Source of the DNA: Lentisphaerota bacterium
GTDB taxonomy: Bacteria; Verrucomicrobiota; Kiritimatiellia; UBA8416; JAIOPI01
Assembly (NCBI GenBank): GCA_021413965.1
Contig: JAIOPI010000010.1
Span: 186,001 to 250,000 of the forward strand
Direction of reading: 5' to 3'
DNA length: 64,000 bases
The notes beneath the pieces are model-generated. The model worked only from the letters and a program-made list of their open reading frames with translations. It was not told the origin of the DNA and ran no database searches. Both the position numbers and the translations under genes were made by a program. This document shows positions 29,389-36,725 of this stretch, in pieces (within the stretch, counting starts at the first letter, position 1; every line of letters starts with the position of its first letter).

Positions 29389-29579
29389 TCCGGAACGTGC
29401 TCGAACATATCGGCGGCATCGCCGCCTACCCGATCGTGTCCCTCACCCTCTTCGTCCTGGTCTTTGCCGGCGTCGTCGTCTGGGCCTTGGGCCTGAAGCG
29501 CGCCGATGTCGAACATCTCCGGCAGCTGCCCCTGCAGGAGGATGGAACCTTTCAGCCAGAAGGAGATGCCCGCTCATGA
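29385..29579 (+). CDS. ccoQ: CcoQ-like small cbb3 subunit
   Basis: This 64-residue protein has one transmembrane helix ('AAYPIVSLTLFVLVFAGVVV') and the short polar tail 'LGLKRADVEHLRQLPLQEDG', as in CcoQ/FixQ. It stabilises the interaction of CcoP with the core. It overlaps ccoNO upstream (ATGA) and ccoP downstream (ATGA), so all three are translationally coupled. Confidence 0.85.
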   Translation: MIRNVLEHIGGIAAYPIVSLTLFVLVFAGVVVWALGLKRADVEHLRQLPLQEDGTFQPEGDARS

Positions 29580-30196
29580 ACCCAGAGAAGGAATCCGGGC
29601 TGTTCGCACACGATGCGGACGGCATTACGGAATTGGACAACCAGTTGCCACGCTGGTGGCTGTGGCTCTTCATCCTCACGGTCATCTGGGCAGTCGGGTA
29701 CCTGTTCTATTTTGAGATCGCCCGCATCGGCCTCACGTCGAGTGCGGCCTACGAGGCCGAAATGGCCGCCGCCGGCAAGAACATGCCCGCGGCCGATGCC
29801 ACGCCGCCCGAGCCATCCACCGATAACGCGGTGCTCTCCAGCGGGCAGATGGTGTTCCTGAAGAACTGCGTCACCTGCCATGGCCCGCAAGGCGGCGGAC
29901 TCATCGGCCCCAACCTGTGTGACAATTTCTTCATCCACGGCCCGGCCTTTGCCGACACGGTGCACACCATCCGCGAAGGCGTGCCCGCCAAGGGCATGAT
30001 CACGTGGAAGACCGTCCTCAAGCCCCAGGACATCCAGGCCGTCGCCAGCTACGTCTGGAAACTGCGCGGCACCTCGCCCTCCAACCCCAAGGCGCCCCAA
30101 GGCGACCCCTATGTTCCCCCCGCCCCCGGCGAGGCCGACACCAACGCGCCACCCGCCACCGCATCCGACACCAACGCCCCCGCCGCCCAGGGTTAG
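29576..30196 (+). CDS. ccoP: cbb3 oxidase subunit CcoP with a single haem c domain
   Basis: This 206-residue protein has the typical CcoP N-terminus ('ITELDNQLPRWWLWLFILTV' then a transmembrane helix to about residue 50). It carries only one cytochrome c domain: CVTCH at 98-102 and a likely axial Met in 'EGVPAKGMITWKTVLKPQDI'. Most CcoP proteins carry two haems. The last ~45 residues are a Pro/Ala/Thr-rich low-complexity tail ('PPAPGEADTNAPPATASDTN'). It accepts electrons on the periplasmic side and passes them to the CcoO haem. Confidence 0.92.
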   Translation: MNPEKESGLFAHDADGITELDNQLPRWWLWLFILTVIWAVGYLFYFEIARIGLTSSAAYEAEMAAAGKNMPAADATPPEPSTDNAVLSSGQMVFLKNCVTCHGPQGGGLIGPNLCDNFFIHGPAFADTVHTIREGVPAKGMITWKTVLKPQDIQAVASYVWKLRGTSPSNPKAPQGDPYVPPAPGEADTNAPPATASDTNAPAAQG

Positions 30197-30206
30197 CCCT
30201 CCCTGC

Positions 30207-30250
30207 GATCCCCTCCACCGGTGGGGTGCCCGCAAGGGCGTGGTGGGTGC
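30207..30250. repeat. Family A palindromic repeat, copy 2
   Basis: Nearly the same sequence as the right half of the element at 1725-1829: gatcccctcc, then ggtggggtgcccgcaa, then gggcgtggtgggtgc. It lies 10 bases after the ccoP stop. The inner ccaccggtgg is a perfect palindrome. This copy appears to be a half element without the opposing 27-bp arm. Confidence 0.7.
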
Positions 30251-30282
30251 ACGGGGGTAAGAACGGCGCCGCGCCAGTAGTG

Positions 30283-30488
30283 CCGGGACTGCGGAGGATT
30301 GGGGGAATGGAAGACTGGAAGGATCGGAGCGGCACGATACGGCGTGGTTTCCTGCGCTCCCGGGGCGGGCAGGCAAGATCAATCGTGGCGTGCGGAAACG
30401 ATTTCAAGGGGCAGGGGTGAATCGGCCACGCCGGCGCTGGATTGCTCAGCTTCCAAATCTTCCATCCTTCCAACTCCCGCAGTCTCGG
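30283..30488. repeat. Inverted-repeat element with TGGAAG-rich arms (family D)
   Basis: Arms of about 38-39 bases at 30283-30321 and 30450-30488 are imperfect reverse complements (roughly four in five positions); each contains gactgcgg and atggaaga-type words. They enclose about 128 bases of non-coding sequence. This is the layout of a small non-autonomous (MITE-like) element or a long imperfect RNA hairpin. No transposase is present in the window. Confidence 0.55.
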
Positions 30489-30549
30489 GTCGCCCGCAAG
30501 CCCATTGCACGATCGCCAGGCTTGCCCCATAATGGCGTGAGGTAATGTC

Positions 30550-31992
30550 ATGACCACCGCCACACAGCCGGTCCTCCATCAGCCGGATTTCAAGGACTTC
30601 CGCGACCACATTCCGACCGCCGACCAGAAAGGCCGCCGGCTCTGGGTCTTCGCGAAGCGCCCCAACGGCGCCTTCTACCGCGGTCGCACCTGGCTCAGCG
30701 TCCTGCTCCTCGCCCTGCTCTTCGGCGGCCCCTTCATTCGCATCGGCGGCAACCCGCTCCTCATGCTCAACGTGCTCGAGCGCAAGTTCGTCATCTTCGG
30801 ACAGATCTTCTGGCCCCAGGACCTCTTCATCCTCGCCATCGCCATGATCACCGGCTTGGTCATGATCGTGCTCTTCACCGCCACCTACGGCCGCGTCTGG
30901 TGCGGCTGGCTCTGCCCGCAAACCGTCCTCATGGAAATGGTCTTCCGCAAAATCGAGTACGCCATCGAAGGCGATGCCCACCAGCAGCGCCAGCTCGACA
31001 GCGCCCCCTGGAGCGCCGCCAAACTTTCAAAAAAAGCGCTCAAGCACGCCATCTTCTTCGCCCTCTCGTTCCTGATCGGCAACGTCCTGCTCTCCTATAT
31101 CATCGGCAGCCATGGCCTGATCGCCCTCGTCACCGACAACCCGCTCAACCACCTCAGCGGACTCGGCGCCATGATCCTGTTCACCCTGGTGTTCTACGGC
31201 ATCTTCGCGCGCTTCCGCGAACAGGCCTGCACCTTCGTTTGCCCCTACGGACGCTTTCAATCCGTCCTCCTCGACCCCAACTCCATCGTGGTCGCCTACG
31301 ACCACCGGCGGGGTGATCCGCGCCAGAAAGCCGATCGCAATCAAACCCACACCGAACGGCGTGCCGCGGGCATCGGCGACTGCATCAACTGCGGGCTGTG
31401 CGTCTCCGTCTGCCCCACCGGCATCGATATCCGCAACGGCACCCAGATGGAATGCGTCCATTGCACCGCCTGCATCGACGCCTGCGATTCGGTGATGTCC
31501 AGGCTGAGCTTCCCCAAGGGCCTGATTCGCTATGCGTCCGAAAACGGAATCAACCGCGGCGAACGGCTGAAGCTCACGCCGCGCATCGTGGTCTACACCG
31601 CCATTCTGTTCGTGCTGGGCGGACTGCTCACGTACCTGCTGGTCAGCCGCTCGGATGTAGAGGCGAGCCTCCTGCGCGCCCCCGGAGCCCTGTACCAGCC
31701 TATGCCCAATGGCAACCTCAGCAATCTGTACCTGCTGAAGTTCGTCAACAAGACCTCGCGTGAAGTGCCCGTGGAACTCCGCATCGAATCGCCACCCGGA
31801 AGCGTGACCGTGATCGGCTCGCCGCTGGCCGTGAAGAGCGAAGCCCTCACCGAAACCGCGGCCGTCGTGGAATTGCCCCCTGCCAGCCTGACGGGCAAAG
31901 ACACCCGCGTGCGCATCGGCGTCTACGCCGATGGCAAACGCGTGCAGACCATCAAAACCAATTTCATCGGCCCCGAGCAGTCAACGCCATGA
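30550..31992 (+). CDS. ccoG: CcoG/FixG-type cbb3 oxidase accessory Fe-S protein
   Basis: This 480-residue protein has the CcoG layout: an N-terminal 'VFAKRPNGAFYRGRTWLSVL' leading into helices, the membrane Cys motifs 'RVWCGWLCPQTVLMEMVFRK' and 'CTFVCPYGRFQSVLLDPNS', a two-cluster ferredoxin segment 'CINCGLCVSVCPTGIDIRNG' with 'CVHCTACIDACDSVM', another helix near residue 345-365 and a C-terminal beta-sandwich. CcoG acts as a cupric reductase or copper-handling factor for cbb3 assembly. It is separated from ccoP by a repeat-rich gap and coupled to ccoH downstream. Confidence 0.95.
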   Translation: MTTATQPVLHQPDFKDFRDHIPTADQKGRRLWVFAKRPNGAFYRGRTWLSVLLLALLFGGPFIRIGGNPLLMLNVLERKFVIFGQIFWPQDLFILAIAMITGLVMIVLFTATYGRVWCGWLCPQTVLMEMVFRKIEYAIEGDAHQQRQLDSAPWSAAKLSKKALKHAIFFALSFLIGNVLLSYIIGSHGLIALVTDNPLNHLSGLGAMILFTLVFYGIFARFREQACTFVCPYGRFQSVLLDPNSIVVAYDHRRGDPRQKADRNQTHTERRAAGIGDCINCGLCVSVCPTGIDIRNGTQMECVHCTACIDACDSVMSRLSFPKGLIRYASENGINRGERLKLTPRIVVYTAILFVLGGLLTYLLVSRSDVEASLLRAPGALYQPMPNGNLSNLYLLKFVNKTSREVPVELRIESPPGSVTVIGSPLAVKSEALTETAAVVELPPASLTGKDTRVRIGVYADGKRVQTIKTNFIGPEQSTP

Positions 31993-32429
31993 CGTCAGCC
32001 AACCTCTGGCCCCGCGCCATCATCGCCTTCTACGGCCTCTTCGTCGTCGCCGTCGTCGCGTTTACCATCTTCGCCTCGCGTCAGCCGTCTGATCTCGTGT
32101 CGCCGGATTACTATGCGCGCGAACTCCGCCACCAGGACCACATCGACAGTGAACAGCGCGGCTTGGCCGCCTCAACCTACACGTTCACAGGCGACGAGGC
32201 GGCCCGCCGCTTCACCCTGCGCTTCCCCTCGCCCTCGGTCGGCGGATCCATCGTGCTTTACCGCCCGTCCGCCGCCGCCCTCGACCGCACCATCCCCATC
32301 CAGACCGACTCCAATGCCGTACAAGTGGTCGATGCCTCCACCTGTGCGCCGGGACTGTGGCGCGTGCAGGTCGAATGGACGCAGGACGGCCACACCTTCA
32401 GCCGCGAACACAGCGTGGTGCTGCCATGA
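31989..32429 (+). CDS. ccoH: FixH/CcoH family protein
   Basis: This 146-residue protein has an N-terminal transmembrane helix ('AIIAFYGLFVVAVVAFTIFA') and the FixH hallmark 'DLVSPDYYARELRHQDHIDS'. A periplasmic beta-rich domain follows, ending with 'CAPGLWRVQVEWTQDGHTFS'. FixH/CcoH contacts CcoI and the oxidase during assembly. The gene overlaps ccoG (ATGA) and the SafE-like gene (ATGA). Confidence 0.9.
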   Translation: MTSANLWPRAIIAFYGLFVVAVVAFTIFASRQPSDLVSPDYYARELRHQDHIDSEQRGLAASTYTFTGDEAARRFTLRFPSPSVGGSIVLYRPSAAALDRTIPIQTDSNAVQVVDASTCAPGLWRVQVEWTQDGHTFSREHSVVLP

Positions 32430-33142
32430 TCGTGGAACTGACCTCGGCCTTTTTGCTGGGCCTCCTTGGCAGCGTGCACTGCGTCGGCATGTGCGGCCCG
32501 ATTGCACTCGCCCTGTCCGGCGGGACCGCATCCCGCGGTCGATTCGTGGCCGGCCGGTGCGTGTATAACGCCGGGCGCGTCATCACCTACTCCGTGCTTG
32601 GCCTCGTGTTTGGACTCTTCGGCCATGTCCTGAGCATGGCCGGATTCCAGCAGGCGCTGTCCATTGTCGCCGGCCTGGCGATGCTGATCGGGGCGGTGAT
32701 TTACCTCACCGGCGCGCCCGGTTGGTGGCACCCGACGGGCACGCTGGGCGTGTGGACCAAGGGCATGAAACAACTCTGGGCCCGCCTCCTCCCGGGACGC
32801 TCCATCGGCGCCCTGCTGGGAGTCGGCATCTTGAATGGCCTCCTCCCCTGCGGGCTCGTCTACGCGGCACTGGCCGGCGCGGCAGCCAGCGGCAACGCCG
32901 TGGGTGGCGCGCGCTTCATGGCCGTCTTCGGCCTCGGGACCTTTCCCGTGATGCTGACCGTGTCCCTTGCCGGCCACCTGGTCCAGGCCGGTCTGCGCCG
33001 CCACCTCCAGCCGCTGGTCCCCGCCGCCCTTGGCCTCATGGCCGCCCTCCTCATCCTCCGCGGCCTCGGTCTCGGCATTCCCTACCTCAGCCCCGTCCTC
33101 AACCCCGCCTCCGGCGAATCCTGCTGCCACGCCGCCCCTTGA
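32426..33142 (+). CDS. SafE/TauE-like membrane protein of the cbb3 assembly cluster
   Basis: This 238-residue protein has six or so hydrophobic helices. The N-terminal 'LLGLLGSVHCVGMCGPIALA' and the mid-protein 'GILNGLLPCGLVYAALAGAA' are characteristic of the small SafE/DsbD-like family ('sulfite exporter TauE/SafE') that accompanies ccoGHIS in many genomes. The Cys and His residues in these motifs suggest metal handling. It ends with 'ESCCHAAP', a possible extra metal site. ATG 32426 overlaps the ccoH stop. Its exact transport function is not established. Confidence 0.88.
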   Translation: MIVELTSAFLLGLLGSVHCVGMCGPIALALSGGTASRGRFVAGRCVYNAGRVITYSVLGLVFGLFGHVLSMAGFQQALSIVAGLAMLIGAVIYLTGAPGWWHPTGTLGVWTKGMKQLWARLLPGRSIGALLGVGILNGLLPCGLVYAALAGAAASGNAVGGARFMAVFGLGTFPVMLTVSLAGHLVQAGLRRHLQPLVPAALGLMAALLILRGLGLGIPYLSPVLNPASGESCCHAAP

Positions 33143-33388
33143 CCTCCCGAGGCGGCCCGCGATCTCCAGCGCGCCCCCAGTCCCCCGTAAGGTTCCCCCG
33201 TTTTCCCCGACTAGTGTACAGAGGCAACGAGGGCTGAAGCCCATCGTCCTCACACTATGCGGCGCTGGAGGCGGCATGGAAGCGCTCCTCATCCAACGAT
33301 CTCGGGAGTGATGTTCCCCGCCCCTGGCCCGCACCCTTTCCCGAATGCCTGATGACGAACGTCCTCTTACCCGCTATTCTTAGCCCAA
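33143..33388. other. Intergenic region after the cbb3 cluster, no gene seen
   Basis: A 246-bp spacer. A degenerate relative of the family B palindrome is at about 33151-33175 (ggcggcccgcgatctccagc), where the right stem arm no longer pairs. The rest shows nothing I can identify. It probably contains the promoter for the ACT/PFL pair. Confidence 0.4.
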
Positions 33389-33988
33389 ATGGCCCCCGGA
33401 TCCAAAATCGTCGCCTCCATCCTCGTTGCCGACCGCCCCGGCATCATGCGCGACATCACCACCGCCATCACCGATCTCGGCGGCAACATTGACGGCATCA
33501 GCCAGACGGTTGTGGAGGGCTATTTCTCCGTCATCCTGACCGCCGCGTTCCCCCAACCGCTGGAGCCCCCGGCCGTGCAGGCCGCCATAGCCTGCCGCTT
33601 TGGCAGCCAGGAAGCATCCATCGTCGTGCGCCCATTTGTCCCCGTTCCCCGCGAGCCGCGCCTCGCGGGCGGTCAGCGATACCTGCTCGTGGTGTCCGGT
33701 CGCGACCAGCCCGGCATCCTCAAACGCACGACGACCTGCCTGGCCGCGCGTGGCATCAACATCGAGGACTGGTCCTTCCAGTTCGACGGCACCCAGGTCA
33801 CCTACATTGGCCAGCTCACCGTTCCGCGCAACGTGCCTATTGGCGACGTTCAGCGTGAGTTGCACCGCACGCTCGGCCAGATCGATCTGCGCTGCACGCT
33901 GCAGCACGAAAACATCTTCCGCGCCACCAACGAAGTCGGCCCCATCAAATCCCTCTTGCAGGAGTCCGCCGATGCTGCGCAGCCATGA
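33389..33988 (+). CDS. Double ACT-domain protein
   Basis: This 199-residue protein has two ACT domains: the first begins 'VASILVADRPGIMRDITTAI' and contains 'LGGNIDGISQTVVEGYFSVI'; the second begins 'LLVVSGRDQPGILKRTTTCL' and contains 'ARGINIEDWSFQFDG'. ACT domains bind amino acids or similar small ligands. The protein resembles the GcvR-like/UPF0237 group, whose genes are regularly found next to PFL (UPF0210) genes, as here. It presumably senses a metabolite and controls the PFL partner. It overlaps that gene by 17 bases. Confidence 0.88.
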   Translation: MAPGSKIVASILVADRPGIMRDITTAITDLGGNIDGISQTVVEGYFSVILTAAFPQPLEPPAVQAAIACRFGSQEASIVVRPFVPVPREPRLAGGQRYLLVVSGRDQPGILKRTTTCLAARGINIEDWSFQFDGTQVTYIGQLTVPRNVPIGDVQRELHRTLGQIDLRCTLQHENIFRATNEVGPIKSLLQESADAAQP

Positions 33989-35348
33989 TGTGCTGACCAC
34001 CGTCCGCATGCTCCAGGAAGAGAACCTGGACGTCCGCGCCGTCACCATGGGCATCAACCTGTGCGACTGTGCCGGCGGCGACATGGACACCGTGGCCGCC
34101 GCCGTCGAAGCCAAGATCCGCGCGCGCGCCGCCCAACTCGTGGCCGTCTGCGACGACCTCACCACGGCCTACGGCTTGCAGATCGTCAACAAGCGCCTCG
34201 CCATCTCCCCCGCCAGCCAACTGCTGGAAGGCCACCATGGCACCGAGGCCGCCGTCCGGCTGGCGCGCGCCCTGGATGCGGCGGCAACCGCCGTTCGCGT
34301 CGATCTCGTGGGTGGGTTCACCGCGCTTGTGCAGAAAGGCATGACGCCCGGCGAACAGCTGCTGATCGAATCTCTGCCGGACGTGCTGGCCGCGACTCAG
34401 CGGGTGTGCGCGTCGGTCAACATCGCCACGACCAAGGCCGGCATCAATGTCGACGCCGTCAACCTCGTGGCACGGACCATCCTGCGCATCGCGAACGCCA
34501 CCGCGTCCTCCAACGGCTTTGGTGCCGCCAAGCTCGTGGTCTTCGCCAACATCCCCGAGGACAACCCCTTCATGGCCGGCGCCTACCTTGGCGCGGGCGA
34601 ACCGGAGTCGGTCATCAACGTCGGCGTCAGTGGCCCCGGCGTGGTTAAACGCGCCGTCGAGCGCGCGGTCGCCCGCAATCCCGCCTGCACCCTGGATGAC
34701 ATCGCCGAGGAGGTCAAGCATACCGCCTTTCGTGTCACGCGCACGGGCGAACTTATCGGCCGCGAGGCCGCCGCCCGCCTCGGGGTTCCCTTCGGTGTCG
34801 TGGATCTCTCCCTCGCCCCCACCCCGCGCATTGGCGATAGCGTCGGGGAGATCTACCAGGCCATGGGCATCGCCAAGCTCGGCGCTCCCGGCACCACGGC
34901 CGCCGTCGCGCTGCTCAACGATGCCGTGAAAAAGGGCGGCGCCTTCGCCTCCAGTGCCGTGGGCGGACTCTCCGGCGCCTTCATCCCCGTCATGGAAGAT
35001 CACGCGCTTTCGGAGGCCGTCGCCGCCGGCACGCTGACGCTTGAAAAACTCGAAGCCATGACCGCCGTCTGCTCCGTCGGACTCGACATGATCCTGCTGC
35101 CCGGTGACACCACCGCCGAAACGCTCGCGGGCCTGATTCTCGACGAGGCGGCCATCGGCGTGACGAACGCCAAGACCACGGCCGTGCGCATTATTCCAGT
35201 GCCCGGCAAGCGCGCCGGCGATCGCGTCGACTTCGGCGGCCTCTTTGGCTCAGGCACCGTGACCAACGTCAATTGCCCCACCGGCGCCGAGACGTTTGTG
35301 AACCGCGGCGGCCACATCCCCGCCCCCCTGCGCAGCCTGGGCAACTGA
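33972..35348 (+). CDS. PFL family protein (UPF0210/DUF711)
   Basis: This 458-residue cytoplasmic protein of the PFL family has a fold related to pyruvate formate-lyase/anaerobic ribonucleotide reductase, but its function is unknown. Family segments include 'TMGINLCDCAGGDMDTVAAA', 'NINVDAVNLVAR'-like 'AGINVDAVNLVARTILRIAN', 'ANIPEDNPFMAGAYLGAGEP' and 'GLDMILLPGDTTAETLAGLI' near the C-terminus. AGGAG lies 7 bases before ATG 33972. No radical-SAM activase gene of the PflA type is adjacent, although a radical SAM gene (amrS) lies 220 bp downstream; that relation is probably coincidental. Confidence 0.92.
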   Translation: MLRSHDVLTTVRMLQEENLDVRAVTMGINLCDCAGGDMDTVAAAVEAKIRARAAQLVAVCDDLTTAYGLQIVNKRLAISPASQLLEGHHGTEAAVRLARALDAAATAVRVDLVGGFTALVQKGMTPGEQLLIESLPDVLAATQRVCASVNIATTKAGINVDAVNLVARTILRIANATASSNGFGAAKLVVFANIPEDNPFMAGAYLGAGEPESVINVGVSGPGVVKRAVERAVARNPACTLDDIAEEVKHTAFRVTRTGELIGREAAARLGVPFGVVDLSLAPTPRIGDSVGEIYQAMGIAKLGAPGTTAAVALLNDAVKKGGAFASSAVGGLSGAFIPVMEDHALSEAVAAGTLTLEKLEAMTAVCSVGLDMILLPGDTTAETLAGLILDEAAIGVTNAKTTAVRIIPVPGKRAGDRVDFGGLFGSGTVTNVNCPTGAETFVNRGGHIPAPLRSLGN

Positions 35349-35567
35349 TTGGCTCTCCGACTGCCCGGTAAGGAGCCCGTTACGGGGGGCCTGTAGGGGC
35401 TCCGCTCGCGGAGACCTGTTGCGAGGAAGAGGTCCGCGCCAGCGGGCCCTGCAAGACCGAGGCCGTACACAACTGGCGCGAATTGCGCTTGCACGGTTTC
35501 CCCGCCCATCCAATACTTTCCCGGGTGGAGGTAGGCCCGTCGGATCCATTCCGGGTGGAGGACGGTG
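35349..35567. other. Spacer upstream of the AmmeMemoRadiSam locus
   Basis: This 219-bp spacer contains a small hairpin after the PFL stop (ccggtaaggagcccgttacgg, about 35366-35386) and a tandem pair of the 11-mer ccgggtggagg (35521-35531 and 35551-35561). The second copy supplies the GGAGG that fits ATG 35568. No coding sequence is seen. Confidence 0.4.
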
Positions 35568-36542
35568 ATGTCCGTCGTCCAGTGTCAGCTTTGCCCCAAG
35601 GCCTGCGTCATTCCGCTCGGCGCGAGCGGTGACTGCCGCATTCGCGTCAACATGGATGGCCGCCTCCGCGCCGTCACCTACGGCTACCCCTCCGCCATCC
35701 ATATCGACCCCATCGAGAAGAAGCCCATGAACCACTTCCTTCCGGGAAGTCGCAGCTTCTCCATCGCCACCGTGGGCTGCAACCTACACTGCAAGTTCTG
35801 CCAGAATTGGGACCTGTCGCAGCGCAATCCCGAGGAGGCGGATGCCGTGCCACTGCCCCCGGAGGCCGTCTCGGTCGCCGCGCGCCAGTACAACTGCCAG
35901 TCCGTGGCTTACACCTACTCGGATCCGTCCGTCTTCTACGAGTACGCCCTCGATAGCGCCATGCAGTGCCGTGCGGCCAGCCTGCGCAATGTCATGGTCA
36001 CCGCCGGCTATCTCAACGACGCCCCGCTGCGCGAGCTCTACCGCCACGTGGACGGCGCCAACATCGATCTCAAAGCCTTCTCCGACGCCTTCTATCGCGA
36101 CGTGTGCGGCGCCTCTCTCGCACCCGTCCTTCACGCCCTCGTCACCACCAAAGCCATGGGCGTCATCGTGGAAGTCACGAACCTGCTGATCCCCACACTC
36201 AATGACGATGACCTCGCCATCCGTAACCTCTGCCGCTGGATCGCCGAAAACATGGGGCGAGAAACCCCGCTCCATTTCTCGCGCTTCGAGCCGCAATACC
36301 GGCTGCGCCATCTCCCCCCCACGCCCGCTGAAACCCTTTCCCGCGCCCGCGACATCGCGCTCGCGGAGGGTCTCCACTACGTCTATGTCGGCAACCTGCT
36401 CCTCGCCGATGCCGGCACCACGCGCTGCCCCCGTTGTGCCCGGGAACTCGTGCGACGCACAGGCTATGTCGTCGAGCTGAACCGGATCGAGAATGGACGC
36501 TGCCCCGGCTGCCACCAGGAGATCTACGGCCTATGGAACTGA
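35568..36542 (+). CDS. amrS: AmmeMemoRadiSam system radical SAM enzyme (AmrS)
   Basis: This 324-residue radical SAM protein of the AmmeMemoRadiSam family has the 4Fe-4S motif Cys71, Cys75, Cys78 ('GCNLHCKFCQNWDLSQ'). The N-terminal 'CQLCPKACVIPLGASGDCRI' and C-terminal 'CPRCARELVRR...CPGCH' clusters are also typical of this family and probably bind further Fe-S or zinc. 'SVAYTYSDPSVFYEYALDSA' and 'DGANIDLKAFSDAFYRDVCG' match the family's barrel strands. ATG 35568 has GGAGG 6 bases upstream (a GTG is directly before it). The substrate of the system is unknown. It overlaps the next small gene by 10 bases. Confidence 0.95.
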   Translation: MSVVQCQLCPKACVIPLGASGDCRIRVNMDGRLRAVTYGYPSAIHIDPIEKKPMNHFLPGSRSFSIATVGCNLHCKFCQNWDLSQRNPEEADAVPLPPEAVSVAARQYNCQSVAYTYSDPSVFYEYALDSAMQCRAASLRNVMVTAGYLNDAPLRELYRHVDGANIDLKAFSDAFYRDVCGASLAPVLHALVTTKAMGVIVEVTNLLIPTLNDDDLAIRNLCRWIAENMGRETPLHFSRFEPQYRLRHLPPTPAETLSRARDIALAEGLHYVYVGNLLLADAGTTRCPRCARELVRRTGYVVELNRIENGRCPGCHQEIYGLWN

Positions 36543-36724
36543 CCCGCCGCCAGGTAGCCGCTCTGCTCGCAGGCGCGCTCGCCGCCACCGCCTGCGGCCT
36601 CTGGCGCTGGACCAGCACCGCCCCGCGCCGCGTCCTGCGCGCCGCCACCAACACCCGCTTTCCCGGCCGCCTGCGACCGTGGACGCCCATCACGCCACCC
36701 GGACTCGCGCCATGGAAGGGATGA
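36533..36724 (+). CDS. 63-residue twin-arginine signal-bearing small protein
   Basis: The frame overlaps the amrS stop and ends 1 base before the next ATG. The N-terminus 'MELTRRQVAALLAGALAATA' is a Tat-like signal: RR followed by a hydrophobic stretch with a Cys. Only about 35 residues remain after it ('STAPRRVLRAATNTRFPGRL'), too little for a cofactor domain. It could be a Tat-exported or membrane-anchored accessory peptide of the AmmeMemoRadiSam locus. Its placement between amrS and the MEMO gene argues that it is real; the lack of any recognisable fold keeps confidence moderate. Confidence 0.6.
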   Translation: MELTRRQVAALLAGALAATACGLWRWTSTAPRRVLRAATNTRFPGRLRPWTPITPPGLAPWKG

Positions 36725-36725
36725 C

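Larger units (their letters stand above)
30197..30549. other. Intergenic region between ccoP and ccoG with two repeat elements
   Basis: This 353-bp gap splits the otherwise tightly packed cbb3 cluster. It contains family A copy 2 (30207-30250) and a ~206-bp inverted-repeat element (30283-30488). No open frame in it looks like a protein. The last 60 bases before ccoG could hold a promoter, but no clear boxes are visible. Confidence 0.55.

Noticed and set aside
33972..35348. PFL-family protein as a true pyruvate formate-lyase activated by the radical SAM gene downstream
   Set aside because: The protein lacks the glycyl-radical C-terminal motif, and the radical SAM gene matches the AmmeMemoRadiSam family rather than PflA.
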